A DNA stretch of 64,000 nt, from the NCBI GenBank assembly GCA_017558145.1, contig JAFYWF010000100.1, positions 162,666 through 226,665 of the forward strand, in the 5' to 3' direction. Source of the stretch: Lachnospiraceae bacterium (GTDB lineage: Bacteria; Bacillota; Clostridia; Lachnospirales; Lachnospiraceae). Below, in pieces: positions 18,225-29,757 of this stretch. How positions within the stretch are numbered: the stretch's first letter is position 1; the number at the start of each line of letters is the position of its first letter. Position numbers and translations under genes: made by a program. Under the pieces are notes generated by a model that saw only the letters and a program-made list of their open reading frames with translations, made no database searches and had not been told where the DNA came from.

Positions 18225-18926
18225 TTATAGCCCCTTACCTATGGATACCGTGATAAAGTATATGTGCGAAATCCCCGCATTACGACACACTTTGGCAACT
18301 GCATCAATGGTACTCCCTGTAGTATAAATATCGTCTATAATTATAATTGTATTTAATTTTACATCATTTGTACCTAATTTGAAAGCCTTTTTCAAATTAT
18401 TTTGTCTATCTGTACCAACAATTTCTTTCATTGGCTTGGTATTTTTGCATCTTACCACCAAATTTTTCAATACCGGAAGATGCCATAATTTTCCCAACTC
18501 CATCGCAATTTCTTCTGCCTGATTATAACCTCTTTTTCTTTGCTTCTTGGGATGCAACGGTACCGGCACTAATGCCTGAGGTCTCCATTTATTTCGCACT
18601 TCTCTAAGTTTGCGGTCAATGCTTCTAGCATAAAAACCAGCATATTCCCTTCTTCCGGCATATTTGAATCGATACAAAGACAAGCGAATATATTCATAAG
18701 AAAAAACTGCTCTTCCCTGTTCATAAACATGTTGTTTCTTCTGACAGTCATAGCAATATTCTTCCTCATACTTTACCTGCTTTCCACATCGAAAACAGAC
18801 CTGATTCCCTATATATTTTATTTCCTTTTTACAATGTTCACAAAGGTCTCTTTGCCCCAAAGCCAAAACAGTGTCACATACAGCACATCTTCTTGGAAAA
18901 ATATAATCTAATATACTAATTTTCAA
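18225..18926 (-). CDS. comF: ComF family protein (phosphoribosyltransferase-like)
   Basis: A 233-residue protein with an N-terminal zinc-binding segment (CAVCDTVL, CEHCKKE, CFRCGKQV, CYDCQKK) and a C-terminal type I phosphoribosyltransferase domain with the PRPP loop IIIIDDIYTTGST. ComFC proteins are cytoplasmic and needed for uptake of transforming DNA; they act together with the helicase-like ComFA, which is not here. The start overlaps the end of recD2 by four bases, so the helicase and this gene are coupled. LVPVPLHPKKQRKRGYNQAE in the middle is the usual family signature. Confidence 0.93.
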   Translation of the reverse strand: MKISILDYIFPRRCAVCDTVLALGQRDLCEHCKKEIKYIGNQVCFRCGKQVKYEEEYCYDCQKKQHVYEQGRAVFSYEYIRLSLYRFKYAGRREYAGFYARSIDRKLREVRNKWRPQALVPVPLHPKKQRKRGYNQAEEIAMELGKLWHLPVLKNLVVRCKNTKPMKEIVGTDRQNNLKKAFKLGTNDVKLNTIIIIDDIYTTGSTIDAVAKVCRNAGISHIYFITVSIGKGL

Positions 18927-21178
18927 CGGATTCCTTTCACTTCTCTAATCCTGGCACTCAATCCTGAATATCGCATATTTTCCTGATTATTTTCAATCAT
19001 ATCCTCTAAGGTTTCTTTACTCCCCAAAATGGTGAGACAGTTTCTTGCTCTTGTCACCCCTGTATAAAGCAAGTTACGGTTAAATAATTGTTTTGGCCCC
19101 GAAAGTAATGGCATAACCACTGCCGGATATTCACTCCCTTGAGATTTATGAATGGTAATTGCGTATGCTAATTCCAACTCATCCAGCATAGAAAAAGGAT
19201 AGGTTACTTTTCTAAGATCATCAAATTCCACTACTATCGTCTGGTTGTATTCATGGATTTCTTTCACAATGCCCATATCTCCATTAAACACACCCACCCC
19301 TTTATCAATAGGAATATTATATTTACTTACAATTTCCCACTCCAACTGATAATTATTTCGAATCTGCATTACCTTATCGCCTTCACGAAAAATAGTTTCC
19401 CCACTGATATGTTCTTTTTTCTCCTGCGCCTCAGGATTCAAATATTTTTGCAAAATCTGATTTAAAACCTGCACTCCCAGACTTCCTTTGCGCATAGGAG
19501 TCAAAACCTGCACCTCAAAAGGGGCAACCTTACAATACCCCGGTAATTTTTCTGAGATTAATTGTATCATATGTTTGTAAATAACATTAACGTCATTTCT
19601 TTCCAAAAAGAAAAAGTCTTTACTTTTATTATTCAGTTCCAAAGATTCTCCCTGATGTATTTTATGGGCATTGATTACAATATCACTGTCTTCTGCCTGA
19701 CGAAATATTTTTTGTAATCCGACTACAGAAAAAACATTACTTTTGATCAAATCCTGTAACACCTGTCCCGGACCTACCGATGGTAACTGATTGACATCTC
19801 CCACCAGAATCAAACGGGTTCCCGGTGAAATTGCTTTTAACAACGCTTGAAAAAGATGAACATCTACCATAGACATTTCATCAATAATTATCACATCTGC
19901 TTCTAACGGATTTTCCTGATTTTTGGTAAAACTTGCCTTTCTGCCATCTTCCTCTAAACCACCATTTAATTCCAGCATACGATGAATAGTTCTAGCTTCA
20001 AAACCGGTAGCTTCTGTCATACGTTTTGCAGCTCTTCCGGTAGGTGCTGCCAGAAAAATATCCAATCCTTCCTGTTCAAAATACCGAATAATCATATTGA
20101 TGGTAGTAGTTTTTCCTGTACCCGGACCTCCGGTTAAAATAAACACACCATGAAGAATAGACTCTACTACCGCCTGACGTTGCAATTCATCCAATTCCAT
20201 TTGCAAATGTTGTTCCAATCTATTGATTTTTTTCACCACACCTGCTCGAAACTGTTCTTCAAAAGTCTGTTCTTCTTCGGTTGGAAAATAATCTATCGCG
20301 GCATCCAAATCCAACAGCATTCCGGCACAATTTAATTCCGCATAATAATAAGAGGAAGCAAAAACATATATTCTTTCTTCTTCCGTTTTTAGAATCAATT
20401 TTTTATCGATGGCTAAATTCGCCAATTGAATTTCTATGGTTTCCGGGGGGATTTGCAACATAATAGATGTATTTCGCAGCAAAATTTCTTTTGGCAAATA
20501 CACGTGTCCCTCTAAGCTTGCTAATAACAGCGTATATAAAATACCACTGCGAATTCTATAATCAGAATCTGTTCGAATGCCAATTTTTGCCGCAATTTCG
20601 TCAGCCATTTTAAATCCAATACCATGAATATCTTCCGCCAATTGATACGGATTTTCCTTCATCACCTGATAAATTCTCATACCATATGTATCATATATTT
20701 TTACAGCCAAAGTATTACTGATGCCATATTGCTGTAGAAAAATCATAGCTTCCCGCATACCCTTTTTTTCTTCCATCTGAGCACTGATTTCTCTTGCAAT
20801 TCGCTCGCTAATGCCTTTAATTTCTACCAATCTTTCAGGCTCTTCTTCTATGATACGAAAAGTTTGGGTTCCAAATTTCTTTACAATTCTTTTCGCCAAA
20901 GCAGGGCCGATTCCCTTGATTGCACCACTGCCAAGATAACGTTCTATACTATCTTCGTCCTTAGGCGGTACGATGCGATGGGTAACCACCTTAATCTGAC
21001 TTCCATATAAAGGATGTGAGACTTCTTCTCCTTGGATGCACAAATTATCTCCTTGATCAATTTGTGGCATATTTCCCACACAGGTAATCTCATCTCCTTC
21101 GCTGATCAATACAAATACCGTATATCCATTTTCCGGTTTCCGATATATTATGTGATCTACATAACCTGTTATTTCCAT
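18923..21178 (-). CDS. recD2: RecD2-type DNA helicase
   Basis: The 751-residue protein is the length of stand-alone RecD2 enzymes. It has an N-terminal OB-like segment, a helix-hairpin-helix region (IKGIGPALAKRIVKKFG, HGIGFKMADEIA), then superfamily 1 helicase motifs: Walker A GGPGTGKTTT near residue 350, IIIDEMSMVD, GDVNQLPSVGPG and the C-terminal AITIHKSQGSEYP and LLYTGVTRAR. It unwinds DNA 5' to 3' and acts in repair and replication-fork maintenance independently of RecBC. It is coupled with comF by a four-base overlap. Confidence 0.95.
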   Translation of the reverse strand: MEITGYVDHIIYRKPENGYTVFVLISEGDEITCVGNMPQIDQGDNLCIQGEEVSHPLYGSQIKVVTHRIVPPKDEDSIERYLGSGAIKGIGPALAKRIVKKFGTQTFRIIEEEPERLVEIKGISERIAREISAQMEEKKGMREAMIFLQQYGISNTLAVKIYDTYGMRIYQVMKENPYQLAEDIHGIGFKMADEIAAKIGIRTDSDYRIRSGILYTLLLASLEGHVYLPKEILLRNTSIMLQIPPETIEIQLANLAIDKKLILKTEEERIYVFASSYYYAELNCAGMLLDLDAAIDYFPTEEEQTFEEQFRAGVVKKINRLEQHLQMELDELQRQAVVESILHGVFILTGGPGTGKTTTINMIIRYFEQEGLDIFLAAPTGRAAKRMTEATGFEARTIHRMLELNGGLEEDGRKASFTKNQENPLEADVIIIDEMSMVDVHLFQALLKAISPGTRLILVGDVNQLPSVGPGQVLQDLIKSNVFSVVGLQKIFRQAEDSDIVINAHKIHQGESLELNNKSKDFFFLERNDVNVIYKHMIQLISEKLPGYCKVAPFEVQVLTPMRKGSLGVQVLNQILQKYLNPEAQEKKEHISGETIFREGDKVMQIRNNYQLEWEIVSKYNIPIDKGVGVFNGDMGIVKEIHEYNQTIVVEFDDLRKVTYPFSMLDELELAYAITIHKSQGSEYPAVVMPLLSGPKQLFNRNLLYTGVTRARNCLTILGSKETLEDMIENNQENMRYSGLSARIREVKGIR

Positions 21179-21245
21179 TGTTTAGTTCCTTTTTTGTGAT
21201 TCTTGTTTCATTTGTGTTTTATTTGCTTAATGATTTGCTTAAGAT

Positions 21246-21274
21246 GAAAGCCACTCCCTACGAGAGTGGCTTTC
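21246..21274. terminator. Hairpin terminator between flagellar and recD2 units
   Basis: GAAAGCCACTC pairs with GAGTGGCTTTC around a 7-base loop. It follows the stop codon of the rod-binding gene on the minus strand. The T tail is short, so the strength is uncertain. Confidence 0.65.
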
Positions 21275-21281
21275 TTGTATG

Positions 21282-21632
21282 TTACAAGCTGTAATTTCTT
21301 TTCATCTGTTCATATAACATCTGTGCGATTCCCAATCCTTGGGTTTCTGTAGATGTTTTGGTCAATTCCTGCAACGCAGAATCTTTAAAATAATCTACTA
21401 AAGCACTTGTATTGCCGGAAGAAGATTCATCCTTAATGATGGTTTTTTCCATCTGTTTAAAGACCTGTTCCATAAAATATGCTTCAAACTGTTTACAAAC
21501 ATCCAAAAGCTCATCATCTGTTGCTTTTGAATAATCCTTGGATACCGTATCCTGCATTTTTTTGTTGCTTACATTATCCGTTTGTTGATTTAAATATTCT
21601 GTATAAATATTGCTCAATCCTGAAATATCCAT
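21282..21632 (-). CDS. Flagellar rod-binding protein (FlgJ N-terminal type)
   Basis: A 116-residue protein with the rod-binding domain signature, LLDVCKQFEAYFMEQVFKQM near residues 42-61, and a C-terminal GLGIAQMLYEQMKRN. The muramidase domain that many Gram-negative FlgJ proteins carry is absent, which is normal in Firmicutes. It should cap or chaperone assembly of the flagellar rod outside the membrane. It follows two rod genes on the same strand and ends the flagellar group before a hairpin. Confidence 0.9.
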   Translation of the reverse strand: MDISGLSNIYTEYLNQQTDNVSNKKMQDTVSKDYSKATDDELLDVCKQFEAYFMEQVFKQMEKTIIKDESSSGNTSALVDYFKDSALQELTKTSTETQGLGIAQMLYEQMKRNYSL

Positions 21633-21712
21633 GTTATTACCTCATTTTTTCAGATAGTGCTTATTCTCTATGTTTTCTCATTATCTATTATTTCAGAAAA
21701 TTATTTTACATC

Positions 21713-22528
21713 CTATCGTTTCAATTGATTAGCCTGCTGCATCATCTCATCTGTAGTTGTAATTGCCTTGGAATTCATTTCATAAGCTCTTTGTGCAACA
21801 ATCAAATTTACCATCTCATCTGCCACCTGAACACCGGATCCTTCCAAGTATCCCTGAATCACTTCGCTTTTTCGCACATTATTATTGTTCGCTTCATTAA
21901 TTGCTGCTCCACTGGCTGCAGATGCCAAATACATCGTACTATCCACCTTTTCCAAACCGGAAGGATTTGTAAACTGATATAATCCAATCTGTACACCAAT
22001 GGGCTGTGGATTATTCTGTTCATCCGGATATGTTAATTGTCCATCTGCATTTACTCCGATTTTAGAAGCTACATATTGTGTTCCTAAAACGATTGGCTTT
22101 CCAGTAGTATCCAATACCGGAAGACCATCTGAGTTTGCCAACATCATTCCATTTTGAGAAGTGGTAAAAAGGAAGTTTCCATTTCTGGTATAGTAAGTCT
22201 GTCCATCCTGTCCACGGAGTGCAAAAAAGCCTTCTCCTGAAATAGCAAACGCAGTATTACTTTCTGATGCAAGCATACTTCCCTGCTTAAAAATAGATGT
22301 AATTGCAGAATTTCTAACCCCAAGACCAACCTGTGCACCTACCGGTTTATTAGCACCATTGGCTGTGGTTGTTTTGGTCTGTATTGTTTGATATAACAAA
22401 GATTTAAATTCTGCTACTTCTGATTTATATCCTGTGGTATTTACATTCGCCAAGTTGTTCGCAATTGTATCCACGTTTGTTTGCTGGGCAATCATACCGG
22501 TTGCTGCTGTCCATAATGATCTTACCAT
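21713..22528 (-). CDS. flhP: Flagellar basal-body rod protein FlgG/FlhP-like
   Basis: A 271-residue axial protein with the N-terminal rod signature MVRSLWTAATGMIAQQ and NNLANVNTTGYKSEVAEF, a mid-region beta domain, and a C-terminal helix EMVNLIVAQRAYEMNSKAI. Such proteins polymerise in the rod or at the rod-hook junction after export by the flagellar type III system. The order mbl, first rod gene, second rod gene matches mbl-flhO-flhP of Bacillus subtilis, which is why I use flhP; FlgG is an equivalent label. The gap to the gene before is 61 bases. Confidence 0.92.
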   Translation of the reverse strand: MVRSLWTAATGMIAQQTNVDTIANNLANVNTTGYKSEVAEFKSLLYQTIQTKTTTANGANKPVGAQVGLGVRNSAITSIFKQGSMLASESNTAFAISGEGFFALRGQDGQTYYTRNGNFLFTTSQNGMMLANSDGLPVLDTTGKPIVLGTQYVASKIGVNADGQLTYPDEQNNPQPIGVQIGLYQFTNPSGLEKVDSTMYLASAASGAAINEANNNNVRKSEVIQGYLEGSGVQVADEMVNLIVAQRAYEMNSKAITTTDEMMQQANQLKR

Positions 22529-22589
22529 AAGATTTCCTTCTTTCTAATGTTGCGTATTATTTCTATCTCTTTGATCTAGGCCTTAAATC

Positions 22590-23366
22590 TTATCCATTTA
22601 CCTTACCTAATTGCTTCACCGCTATTTCCAAACTGCTATCATATGTCTGTACAATCTTTTGATTCGTTTCGTATGCTCTGGATACAGAAATCATATTTAC
22701 CATTTCCTGTACTACTGACATATTAGACATTTCCAAATAACCGGATAAGGTCTGATATTCACCTGCTTTTGTTTTTGCACCTTCTACCGGCTGATAATAA
22801 TTTTCACCATAATGTTCTAAATAATTATAATCTTCAAAATCCGTAATATTTAAAGTTGCAACTAAAGTATCGTTTTGATAAATGTTCCCCATTTTGTCAA
22901 TTGCAGATGTCTTCAAAGGATCCAATTTAATTCTTCCGTTTTTCCCAAGAACATAATCACCATCTTTTGTTACCAAATACCCATCTTTGTTCAAAGTAAA
23001 TCCACCATCACGGGTATATTTTGTAGATGTTTGGCCCGCTTTGTTTGTGAATTCCACAGTAAAGAAACCTGTTCCTGAAAGAGCAATATCATAGGTATTC
23101 CCTGTTTCTCTTATAGATCCTTGACTATAATCGGTATAATTTTCTCCTATTTTAACTCCCATGCTAATATTTCCCAAAGGTTTTGCATAACCTGCATAAG
23201 TAGTATCTTTAATTTTTAGTGCAAGCACTTCATCAAAGGCCTGACTGGTAGCACCTTCTTTTTTAAAACCTACGGTGGACGCATTGGCCAAATTATTGGT
23301 TAAAACATCCATTCTATTTTGTTCATTAATCATGCCTGTATAGGCAGTATAAAGTCCTTTTAGCAT
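22590..23366 (-). CDS. flhO: Flagellar basal-body rod protein FlgF/FlhO-like
   Basis: The 258-residue product has the rod and hook family start MLKGLYTAYTGMINEQ and TNNLANASTVGFKKEG, and the matching C-terminal EMVNMISVSRAYETNQKIV. The two ends form the coiled coil of the assembled rod, and the middle is a variable beta domain. It sits 21 bases downstream of mbl and 61 bases before its paralogue, the FlhP-like gene, in the same order as in B. subtilis. FlgF or FlgG would be the label in other systems. Confidence 0.92.
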   Translation of the reverse strand: MLKGLYTAYTGMINEQNRMDVLTNNLANASTVGFKKEGATSQAFDEVLALKIKDTTYAGYAKPLGNISMGVKIGENYTDYSQGSIRETGNTYDIALSGTGFFTVEFTNKAGQTSTKYTRDGGFTLNKDGYLVTKDGDYVLGKNGRIKLDPLKTSAIDKMGNIYQNDTLVATLNITDFEDYNYLEHYGENYYQPVEGAKTKAGEYQTLSGYLEMSNMSVVQEMVNMISVSRAYETNQKIVQTYDSSLEIAVKQLGKVNG

Positions 23367-23387
23367 AGGTGATTTTCTCCTATTTCA

Positions 23388-24380
23388 TTACTCGTCTCTG
23401 TACCCTGACAAGAATTCTACATATTTACCGGTACCAATTGCTACTGCAGTCATTGGTTCTTCCGCAGTCATGGTATTAATTCCTGTTTTGGAACTGATTA
23501 ATTCCTCTAATCCACGAAGCAAGCTTCCACCACCGGTTAATACAATTCCTCTGTCAGCAATGTCTGCTGCCAATTCCGGTGGAGTTTTTTCCAATACTGT
23601 ATGAATTGCTTCTACAATCTGAGAAGTAATATCTTTTAACGCCTCTTCTGTTTCTTCTGAAGAAACTCGTACAGTTTTTGGAAGACCTGTTACCAGGTTA
23701 CGTCCTCTAACATCTAAGAAATCCGGTTCCGGTCTCTTAAATGCAGATCCAATTTTAATTTTAATATCTTCTGCAGTTCTTTCTCCAATCAGAAGATTAT
23801 GTTTTTTTCTCATGTAACGAACAATCGCTTCATCAAAGTCGTCACCAGCTACTTTAATAGAAGCACTTACTACAGTTCCACCTAAAGAAATAACTGCAAT
23901 ATCAGAAGTACCACCACCAATATCTACAATCATATTTCCACATGGCTTAGAAATATCAATTCCTGCACCAATAGCTGCTGCAATTGGTTCTTCAATGATG
24001 GATACATCTCTTGCACCTGCCTGGTAAGTAGCATCTTCTACCGCTTTCTTTTCTACTTCTGTGACACCACTTGGTACACATACCGCAATACGTGGTTTTC
24101 TTAGTGTTCTTCTGCCAATGGCTTTCTGAATAAAATATTTCATCATTTTTTCTGTCACAGTGTAATCAGAGATAACACCCTGACGAAGTGGTCTTACTGC
24201 CACAATATTGCCCGGAGTTCTACCAAGCATCAATCTTGCATCTTCTCCAATGGCTTTAATTTTATTGGTATCTCTATCAAACGCTACAACGGAAGGCTCT
24301 TTTAAAACAACACCTTTTCCTCTGATATAAACTAAAATACTGGCGGTTCCCAAATCGATTCCAATGTCTGTGTACTGCAT
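23388..24380 (-). CDS. mbl: MreB-like rod-shape actin homologue (Mbl type)
   Basis: A 330-residue actin-fold protein. Phosphate and nucleotide loops are clear: DIGIDLGTASILVY at the start, PSGVTEVEKKAVEDA near residue 110, MIVDIGGGTSDIAVI near 155, and LTGGGSLLRGLEE near 285. It forms membrane-bound filaments that guide wall synthesis along the cell cylinder. I prefer Mbl over MreB because the next two genes are the FlhO/FlhP-like rod genes, an association known from Bacillus; mreC and mreD are not adjacent. A 440-base gap lies upstream. Confidence 0.93.
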   Translation of the reverse strand: MQYTDIGIDLGTASILVYIRGKGVVLKEPSVVAFDRDTNKIKAIGEDARLMLGRTPGNIVAVRPLRQGVISDYTVTEKMMKYFIQKAIGRRTLRKPRIAVCVPSGVTEVEKKAVEDATYQAGARDVSIIEEPIAAAIGAGIDISKPCGNMIVDIGGGTSDIAVISLGGTVVSASIKVAGDDFDEAIVRYMRKKHNLLIGERTAEDIKIKIGSAFKRPEPDFLDVRGRNLVTGLPKTVRVSSEETEEALKDITSQIVEAIHTVLEKTPPELAADIADRGIVLTGGGSLLRGLEELISSKTGINTMTAEEPMTAVAIGTGKYVEFLSGYRDE

Positions 24381-24821
24381 CTTTTATGCCCCTTTCTTTT
24401 TACGGATTGAAGACTGATTTAAACTGTAACAGTCTTCTTGGTTCTATTTTAATTCGTAATAATCCTTCGTAATATATTGTTGTTACTATCTACTCTTGTC
24501 CTAGCAACGCACAAATATACGCATACATTATAACCGAATTGATTTTTTTTTAAAAGGGGTTTCATAAAAAGTTTAGAAATAAATATATGAATATAAGCAA
24601 ATTTTCTATCATATAAAAAAGCACGAAAACAAAAGAGTACCTTTGCTTCCATGCTTCTTACTCGCTCCATCATGTAAAAATATCGGAGTTCTGATCTTAT
24701 ATCTTTATGATGAAATTGTATTTTTATTGTATTTTATTATTTTACCCTGTAAAGATTCTGTTTTACAAAAGACTTATCTCTTCATCTTTCATCCCTTCCG
24801 TAGGATTCCTTCATTTAACAG
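24381..24821. other. Intergenic region between uvrA and mbl
   Basis: I see no convincing gene in this 441-base stretch; the short open frames in it lack family motifs. On the minus strand a TATAAT at 24532-24527 with a weak TTTTAA 17 bases upstream could be a promoter for mbl, leaving a leader of roughly 140 bases. No clear terminator hairpin for uvrA is visible. Confidence 0.4.
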
Positions 24822-27674
24822 TTATTTTTCCAAAATTTTTTTAACATATTTTCCGGTATAGGATCCTTCCACCTTAGCCACTTCTTCCGGTGTTCCTTTG
24901 GCTACTACCGTTCCGCCTCGATCTCCACCTTCCGGTCCCATGTCAATGAGATAGTCCGCCGTTTTGATGACATCCAAGTTATGTTCAATCACAACTACTG
25001 TATTTCCACCTTCCGCTAATCGATGCAAAATATCAATCAATTTATGCACATCAGCAAAATGAAGTCCTGTGGTAGGCTCATCCAGAATATAAATCGTGTG
25101 TCCGGTACTTCGCTTGCTTAATTCTGTTGCAAGCTTGATACGCTGAGCTTCCCCACCGGAAAGAGTAGTAGATGGCTGTCCCAATTTTACATAGGAAAGT
25201 CCCACATCATAAAGTGTTTCAATTTTACGGCGAATACTGGGAAGATTCTCAAAAAACGGCATAGCCTCTTCCACCGTCATATCCAGCACGTCATAAATAC
25301 TCTTCCCTTTATATTTTACATCTAATGTTTCCCTGTTATAACGTTTGCCCTGGCACACTTCACAAGGAACATATACATCCGGTAAGAAATGCATTTCAAT
25401 CTTAATAATTCCATCGCCACTACAAGCCTCGCAACGTCCTCCTTTTACATTAAAACTAAAACGCCCTTTACTATACCCTTTTGCTTTCGCATCCGGAGTG
25501 GAAGCAAACAAATCTCGAATTTGATCAAACACTCCTGTATAGGTTGCAGGATTAGAACGAGGAGTTCTTCCGATAGGAGATTGATCAATATCAATCACCT
25601 TATCTAACTGCTCTACACCCAATATTGTTTCATGTTTTCCCGCAATGGTTCTGGCACGATTTAATTGCTTTGCCAAAGATTTATATAAGATTTCATTCAC
25701 CAGTGAACTCTTTCCGGAACCGGATACACCGGTGACACAAGTTAAAACTCCTAAAGGTATCTCAACATCTACATTTTTTAAATTGTTTTCTTTGGCTTTG
25801 CATACTTTAAGCCATCCTTTAGGTTCTCTTCTGGTGGCAGGAACCGGAATTTGTAACCTTCCGCTTAAGTATTGTCCCGTGATGGACTCTTCTACTTCCA
25901 TAATTTCCTGCGCTGTACCCTGAGCAATAACTCTGCCACCATGACTGCCGGCACCGGGACCAATATCCACAATATGGTCTGCCGCAAACATGGTATCTTC
26001 ATCATGCTCTACCACAATCAAGGTATTTCCCATATCACGAAGATTTTTTAGGGTTGCTAACAACTTATCATTATCCCTCTGGTGAAGACCGATACTTGGT
26101 TCATCCAAAATATAACACACCCCTACCAAACCGGATCCAATTTGGGTTGCCAAACGGATTCTTTGCGCCTCCCCACCTGACAAGCTGGCGGTTGCACGGG
26201 ATAAGGACAGGTAATCCAAACCTACATCCATTAAGAAACCAACCCTTGCTTTGATTTCTTTCAATACTTGTTTCCCAATCAACTGCTTGTTGGACGATAA
26301 TTCCATTCCATTTAAAAATTCCTGCAAATTTCCAATGGATAAATTGGTAATCTCATATATATTTTTATCACAAATAGTAACTGCTAAAGAAGAACGTTTT
26401 AAACGCATTCCTTTACATTCTTTACAGGGAGTAATGCGCATGAAGCTTTCATACTCCTGCTTAGAAGTTTCCGAGAAGGTTTCCCGGTATCTTCTTTCTA
26501 CATTCTTAATCAAACCTTCAAAGGCTACCGGATAGGTTCCTTCCCCTCTTTGTCCCTTATAATAAACACTAATTTCTTTTCCGCCCGTTCCATATAACAA
26601 TATGTTTTTAATTTTTTCAGGATATTGTTCAAAAGGAGTATCCAAATCAAAATCATACTCTGCACACAACGCTTTTAATATCGCATTGGAAAAACTTTTC
26701 CCATCGTTGCAGGATTGCCATCCTAAAACCGCAATGGCCCCCTCATTAATGCTAAGACTTCTGTCAGGTATCATTAATTCATCATCAAATTCCATTTTAT
26801 ATCCCAGACCAAAACATCCGGGACAGGCACCAAAAGGATTGTTAAACGAAAAACTTCTGGGTTCGATTTCCTCTACACTGGTACCGCAGTCAGGACAGGA
26901 AAAGCTTTGACTAAAGGTCAATGTTTCTCCTCCAATTACATCCACCATAAGTAGACCTTCCGTTAACTCAAGTACATTTTCAATAGAATCTGTTAATCTT
27001 CTATGAATTCCCTCTCTTACCACCAGACGGTCTACCACTATCTCAATATTATGTTTGATATTTTTATCCAGTTTAATTTCTTCTTCCAATTCATACATGT
27101 TGCCATCAATTCGAACGCGAACATAGCCACTTCGTTTTGCCTTATCCAAAACCTTGGCATGTTCCCCTTTACGCCCACGAACGGTAGGTGCCAGTAATTG
27201 AATCTTGGTTCCTTCCGGCATATCCATGATATCATCTACCATCTGGTCTACCGTTTGTTTGGAAATCTCTTTTCCACAATCCGGGCAATGTGGCGTTCCA
27301 ATTCTTGCATATAAAAGTCGAAAATAATCATAAATCTCCGTCACCGTTCCCACGGTTGAACGTGGATTTCGATTGGTAGATTTCTGATCAATCGAAATGG
27401 CCGGAGATAAACCTTCTATTTTTTCTACATTCGGTTTCTCCATCTGTCCTAAAAATTGCCTTGCATAGGAAGAAATAGATTCCATGTATCGTCTCTGGCC
27501 TTCTGCATATATGGTATCAAAGGCAAGAGAGGATTTTCCCGAACCCGACAAACCTGTCAATACCACAAATTCATTTCTAGGTATATCCACATCAATACTT
27601 TTTAAATTATGTTCACATGCTCCTCGGATTTTAATATATTCTTTCCTAGGCTGCATTTTAATAAATTCTGCCAT
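24822..27674 (-). CDS. uvrA: Excinuclease ABC subunit UvrA
   Basis: A 950-residue protein with the duplicated ABC ATPase architecture of UvrA: first Walker [15 protein letters not shown] near residue 42, second [15 protein letters not shown] near residue 645, signature motifs [15 protein letters not shown] and [15 protein letters not shown], and zinc-binding CxxC pairs ([19 protein letters not shown]). As a dimer it scans DNA for bulky lesions and loads UvrB. It lies 27 bases downstream of uvrB in the same transcription unit. All key motifs are present. Confidence 0.98.
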   Translation of the reverse strand: MAEFIKMQPRKEYIKIRGACEHNLKSIDVDIPRNEFVVLTGLSGSGKSSLAFDTIYAEGQRRYMESISSYARQFLGQMEKPNVEKIEGLSPAISIDQKSTNRNPRSTVGTVTEIYDYFRLLYARIGTPHCPDCGKEISKQTVDQMVDDIMDMPEGTKIQLLAPTVRGRKGEHAKVLDKAKRSGYVRVRIDGNMYELEEEIKLDKNIKHNIEIVVDRLVVREGIHRRLTDSIENVLELTEGLLMVDVIGGETLTFSQSFSCPDCGTSVEEIEPRSFSFNNPFGACPGCFGLGYKMEFDDELMIPDRSLSINEGAIAVLGWQSCNDGKSFSNAILKALCAEYDFDLDTPFEQYPEKIKNILLYGTGGKEISVYYKGQRGEGTYPVAFEGLIKNVERRYRETFSETSKQEYESFMRITPCKECKGMRLKRSSLAVTICDKNIYEITNLSIGNLQEFLNGMELSSNKQLIGKQVLKEIKARVGFLMDVGLDYLSLSRATASLSGGEAQRIRLATQIGSGLVGVCYILDEPSIGLHQRDNDKLLATLKNLRDMGNTLIVVEHDEDTMFAADHIVDIGPGAGSHGGRVIAQGTAQEIMEVEESITGQYLSGRLQIPVPATRREPKGWLKVCKAKENNLKNVDVEIPLGVLTCVTGVSGSGKSSLVNEILYKSLAKQLNRARTIAGKHETILGVEQLDKVIDIDQSPIGRTPRSNPATYTGVFDQIRDLFASTPDAKAKGYSKGRFSFNVKGGRCEACSGDGIIKIEMHFLPDVYVPCEVCQGKRYNRETLDVKYKGKSIYDVLDMTVEEAMPFFENLPSIRRKIETLYDVGLSYVKLGQPSTTLSGGEAQRIKLATELSKRSTGHTIYILDEPTTGLHFADVHKLIDILHRLAEGGNTVVVIEHNLDVIKTADYLIDMGPEGGDRGGTVVAKGTPEEVAKVEGSYTGKYVKKILEK

Positions 27675-27701
27675 AATTACTCCATCTTTCTGTCCACAGG
27701 T

Positions 27702-29708
27702 TTACTTGCCACCTGTGATTTCTAATAAATTTTTCTTCAGCTCTACCATCTGATCACGCAGCACAGCCGCTGTTTCGAAATCTAAATCTGCTGCCGCTTT
27801 TCGCATCTGTTTTTCCACCTGACCAATCAGCTTTTCCAATTCTTTTTTGTCCATGGATTCCGGGTCCTTGGCAAAAGCCACTTCTTCTTTTGCAATGGCT
27901 TTGGAAATACTAATTAGATCACGGACTGCTTTTTTAATAGTCTGCGGTGTAATTCCATGTTCTTCGTTATATTGCTGCTGCAGAATGCGACGTCGTTTTG
28001 TCTCTTCAATGGCTGTTTCCATAGAATCTGTAATCTTATCTGCATACATGATAACATGACCTTCTGAGTTTCGTGCTGCACGCCCTACTGTCTGGATTAA
28101 GGAAGTCGCCGAACGCAGGAAACCTTCCTTATCTGCATCCAAAATAGCTACCAAAGAAATCTCGGGAATATCCAAACCTTCTCTAAGAAGGTTAATTCCC
28201 ACAAGCACATCAAATACATCCAGACGCATGTCTCGAATAATCTGCGCCCGTTCTAAAGTGTCGATATCCGAATGCAGATATTTCACACGAATGCCCACTT
28301 CTTTCATATAATCCGTTAAATCTTCTGCCATACGTTTGGTAAGAGTAGTGACTAAAATCTTATTATGCTTTTTGATTTCTTTATTAATTTCTGAAATCAA
28401 ATCATCAATCTGGCCTTCCACCGGACGTACATCAATCTCAGGATCCAGCAGTCCTGTAGGACGAATAATCTGCTCTGTTCTTAACAGCTCATGTTCTTCC
28501 TCATACACGTTAGGAGTAGCGGATACAAACAGCATCTGATCAATTTTCTGTTCAAACTCTTCAAAATTTAATGGCCGGTTATCTAAAGCCGAAGGCAAAC
28601 GAAATCCATAATCCACCAAGGTAGTCTTACGGGAACGGTCCCCTGCATACATACCCCGCACCTGAGGAATGGTAATGTGCGACTCATCCACAATAATAAG
28701 ATAATCATCTTGAAAGAAGTCCAGCAAACAATATGGAGTTGCGCCTGCTTCCACGCCGTTCATGTGACGGGAATAGTTCTCAATTCCGGAACAAAAACCT
28801 GTTTCTCTTAGCATCTCTACATCAAAGTTTGTTCTTTCCGAAATTCTCTGCGCTTCAATTAATTTATCTTCCGATTTAAAAAATCGGATTCTTTCTTCAC
28901 ATTCTTTTTCAATCGCTTCACATGCTTTATTGATTTTTTCCTGGGGAATTACATAATGAGAAGCCGGAAAAATCGCCACATGTTCTAAGGTAGAATGCAT
29001 TTTTCCGGTAACCGGATCCACCTGGGCAATACGATCGATTTCATCACCGAAAAATTCCACACGAATTAAATAGTCTCCACCTTCTGCCGGATAGATTTCT
29101 ACCACATCGCCTCGAACACGAAAGGTTCCTCGTGCCACATCCAAATCATTACGAATATATTGAATATCAATTAATTCTCTTAGCACCTGATCTCTGTCTT
29201 TCATCTGACCGGGACGCAAAGACACTATCATTCCCTGATATTCTTCCGGACTACCAAGACCATAAATACAGGAAACACTGGCCACTACAATCACGTCTTT
29301 ACGCTCTGACAAAGAGGCAGTTGCCGAAAGACGAAGCTTTTCAATCTCATCATTAATAGAAGAATCTTTCGCAATATACGTATCAGAGGAAGGAATATAA
29401 GCCTCCGGTTGATAATAATCATAGTAGGATATAAAATATTCTACCGCGTTTTCCGGGAAAAATTCCTTAAATTCACCGTATAACTGACCTGCTAAAGTTT
29501 TATTGTGCGCAATAACCAATGTAGGTTTATTTAGTTTCTCGATAATATTTGCCATGGTAAAGGTTTTACCGCTCCCTGTAACACCAAGTAAAGTCTGGAA
29601 TTGATTGCCTTTTTGAAAGCCTTCCACCAGTTCGGCGATGGCCTGTGGCTGGTCGCCTGTAGGGGCGTATTCGGAATGTAATTTAAACTGTTTTTGTATA
29701 GTTTGCAT
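27702..29708 (-). CDS. uvrB: Excinuclease ABC subunit UvrB
   Basis: A 668-residue protein with the full UvrB layout: ATP loop [13 protein letters not shown] near residue 42, the damage-checking beta hairpin [12 protein letters not shown] near 93, helicase motif VDESHIT, C-terminal superfamily 2 motifs ([21 protein letters not shown]) and the terminal UVR domain ([20 protein letters not shown]). It receives the lesion from UvrA and then recruits UvrC. The ATG at 29708 is preceded by AAAGGTGA at good spacing. A GTG nine bases earlier overlaps that ribosome-binding site and is less likely. uvrA follows; uvrC is not in the window. Confidence 0.98.
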   Translation of the reverse strand: MQTIQKQFKLHSEYAPTGDQPQAIAELVEGFQKGNQFQTLLGVTGSGKTFTMANIIEKLNKPTLVIAHNKTLAGQLYGEFKEFFPENAVEYFISYYDYYQPEAYIPSSDTYIAKDSSINDEIEKLRLSATASLSERKDVIVVASVSCIYGLGSPEEYQGMIVSLRPGQMKDRDQVLRELIDIQYIRNDLDVARGTFRVRGDVVEIYPAEGGDYLIRVEFFGDEIDRIAQVDPVTGKMHSTLEHVAIFPASHYVIPQEKINKACEAIEKECEERIRFFKSEDKLIEAQRISERTNFDVEMLRETGFCSGIENYSRHMNGVEAGATPYCLLDFFQDDYLIIVDESHITIPQVRGMYAGDRSRKTTLVDYGFRLPSALDNRPLNFEEFEQKIDQMLFVSATPNVYEEEHELLRTEQIIRPTGLLDPEIDVRPVEGQIDDLISEINKEIKKHNKILVTTLTKRMAEDLTDYMKEVGIRVKYLHSDIDTLERAQIIRDMRLDVFDVLVGINLLREGLDIPEISLVAILDADKEGFLRSATSLIQTVGRAARNSEGHVIMYADKITDSMETAIEETKRRRILQQQYNEEHGITPQTIKKAVRDLISISKAIAKEEVAFAKDPESMDKKELEKLIGQVEKQMRKAAADLDFETAAVLRDQMVELKKNLLEITGGK

Positions 29709-29757
29709 AAAAATCACCTTTTTTGTTCGTAGTGAAAAGTTCGTCTATTAACCTAAA

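Noticed and set aside
24449..24673. 74-codon frame upstream of mbl
   Set aside because: It has no ribosome-binding site, no recognisable motif, and overlaps the probable mbl promoter region.
29709..29757. LexA box at uvrB
   Set aside because: GTTCG occurs twice but as direct repeats at the wrong spacing; no CGAAC-N4-GTTCG palindrome is found.
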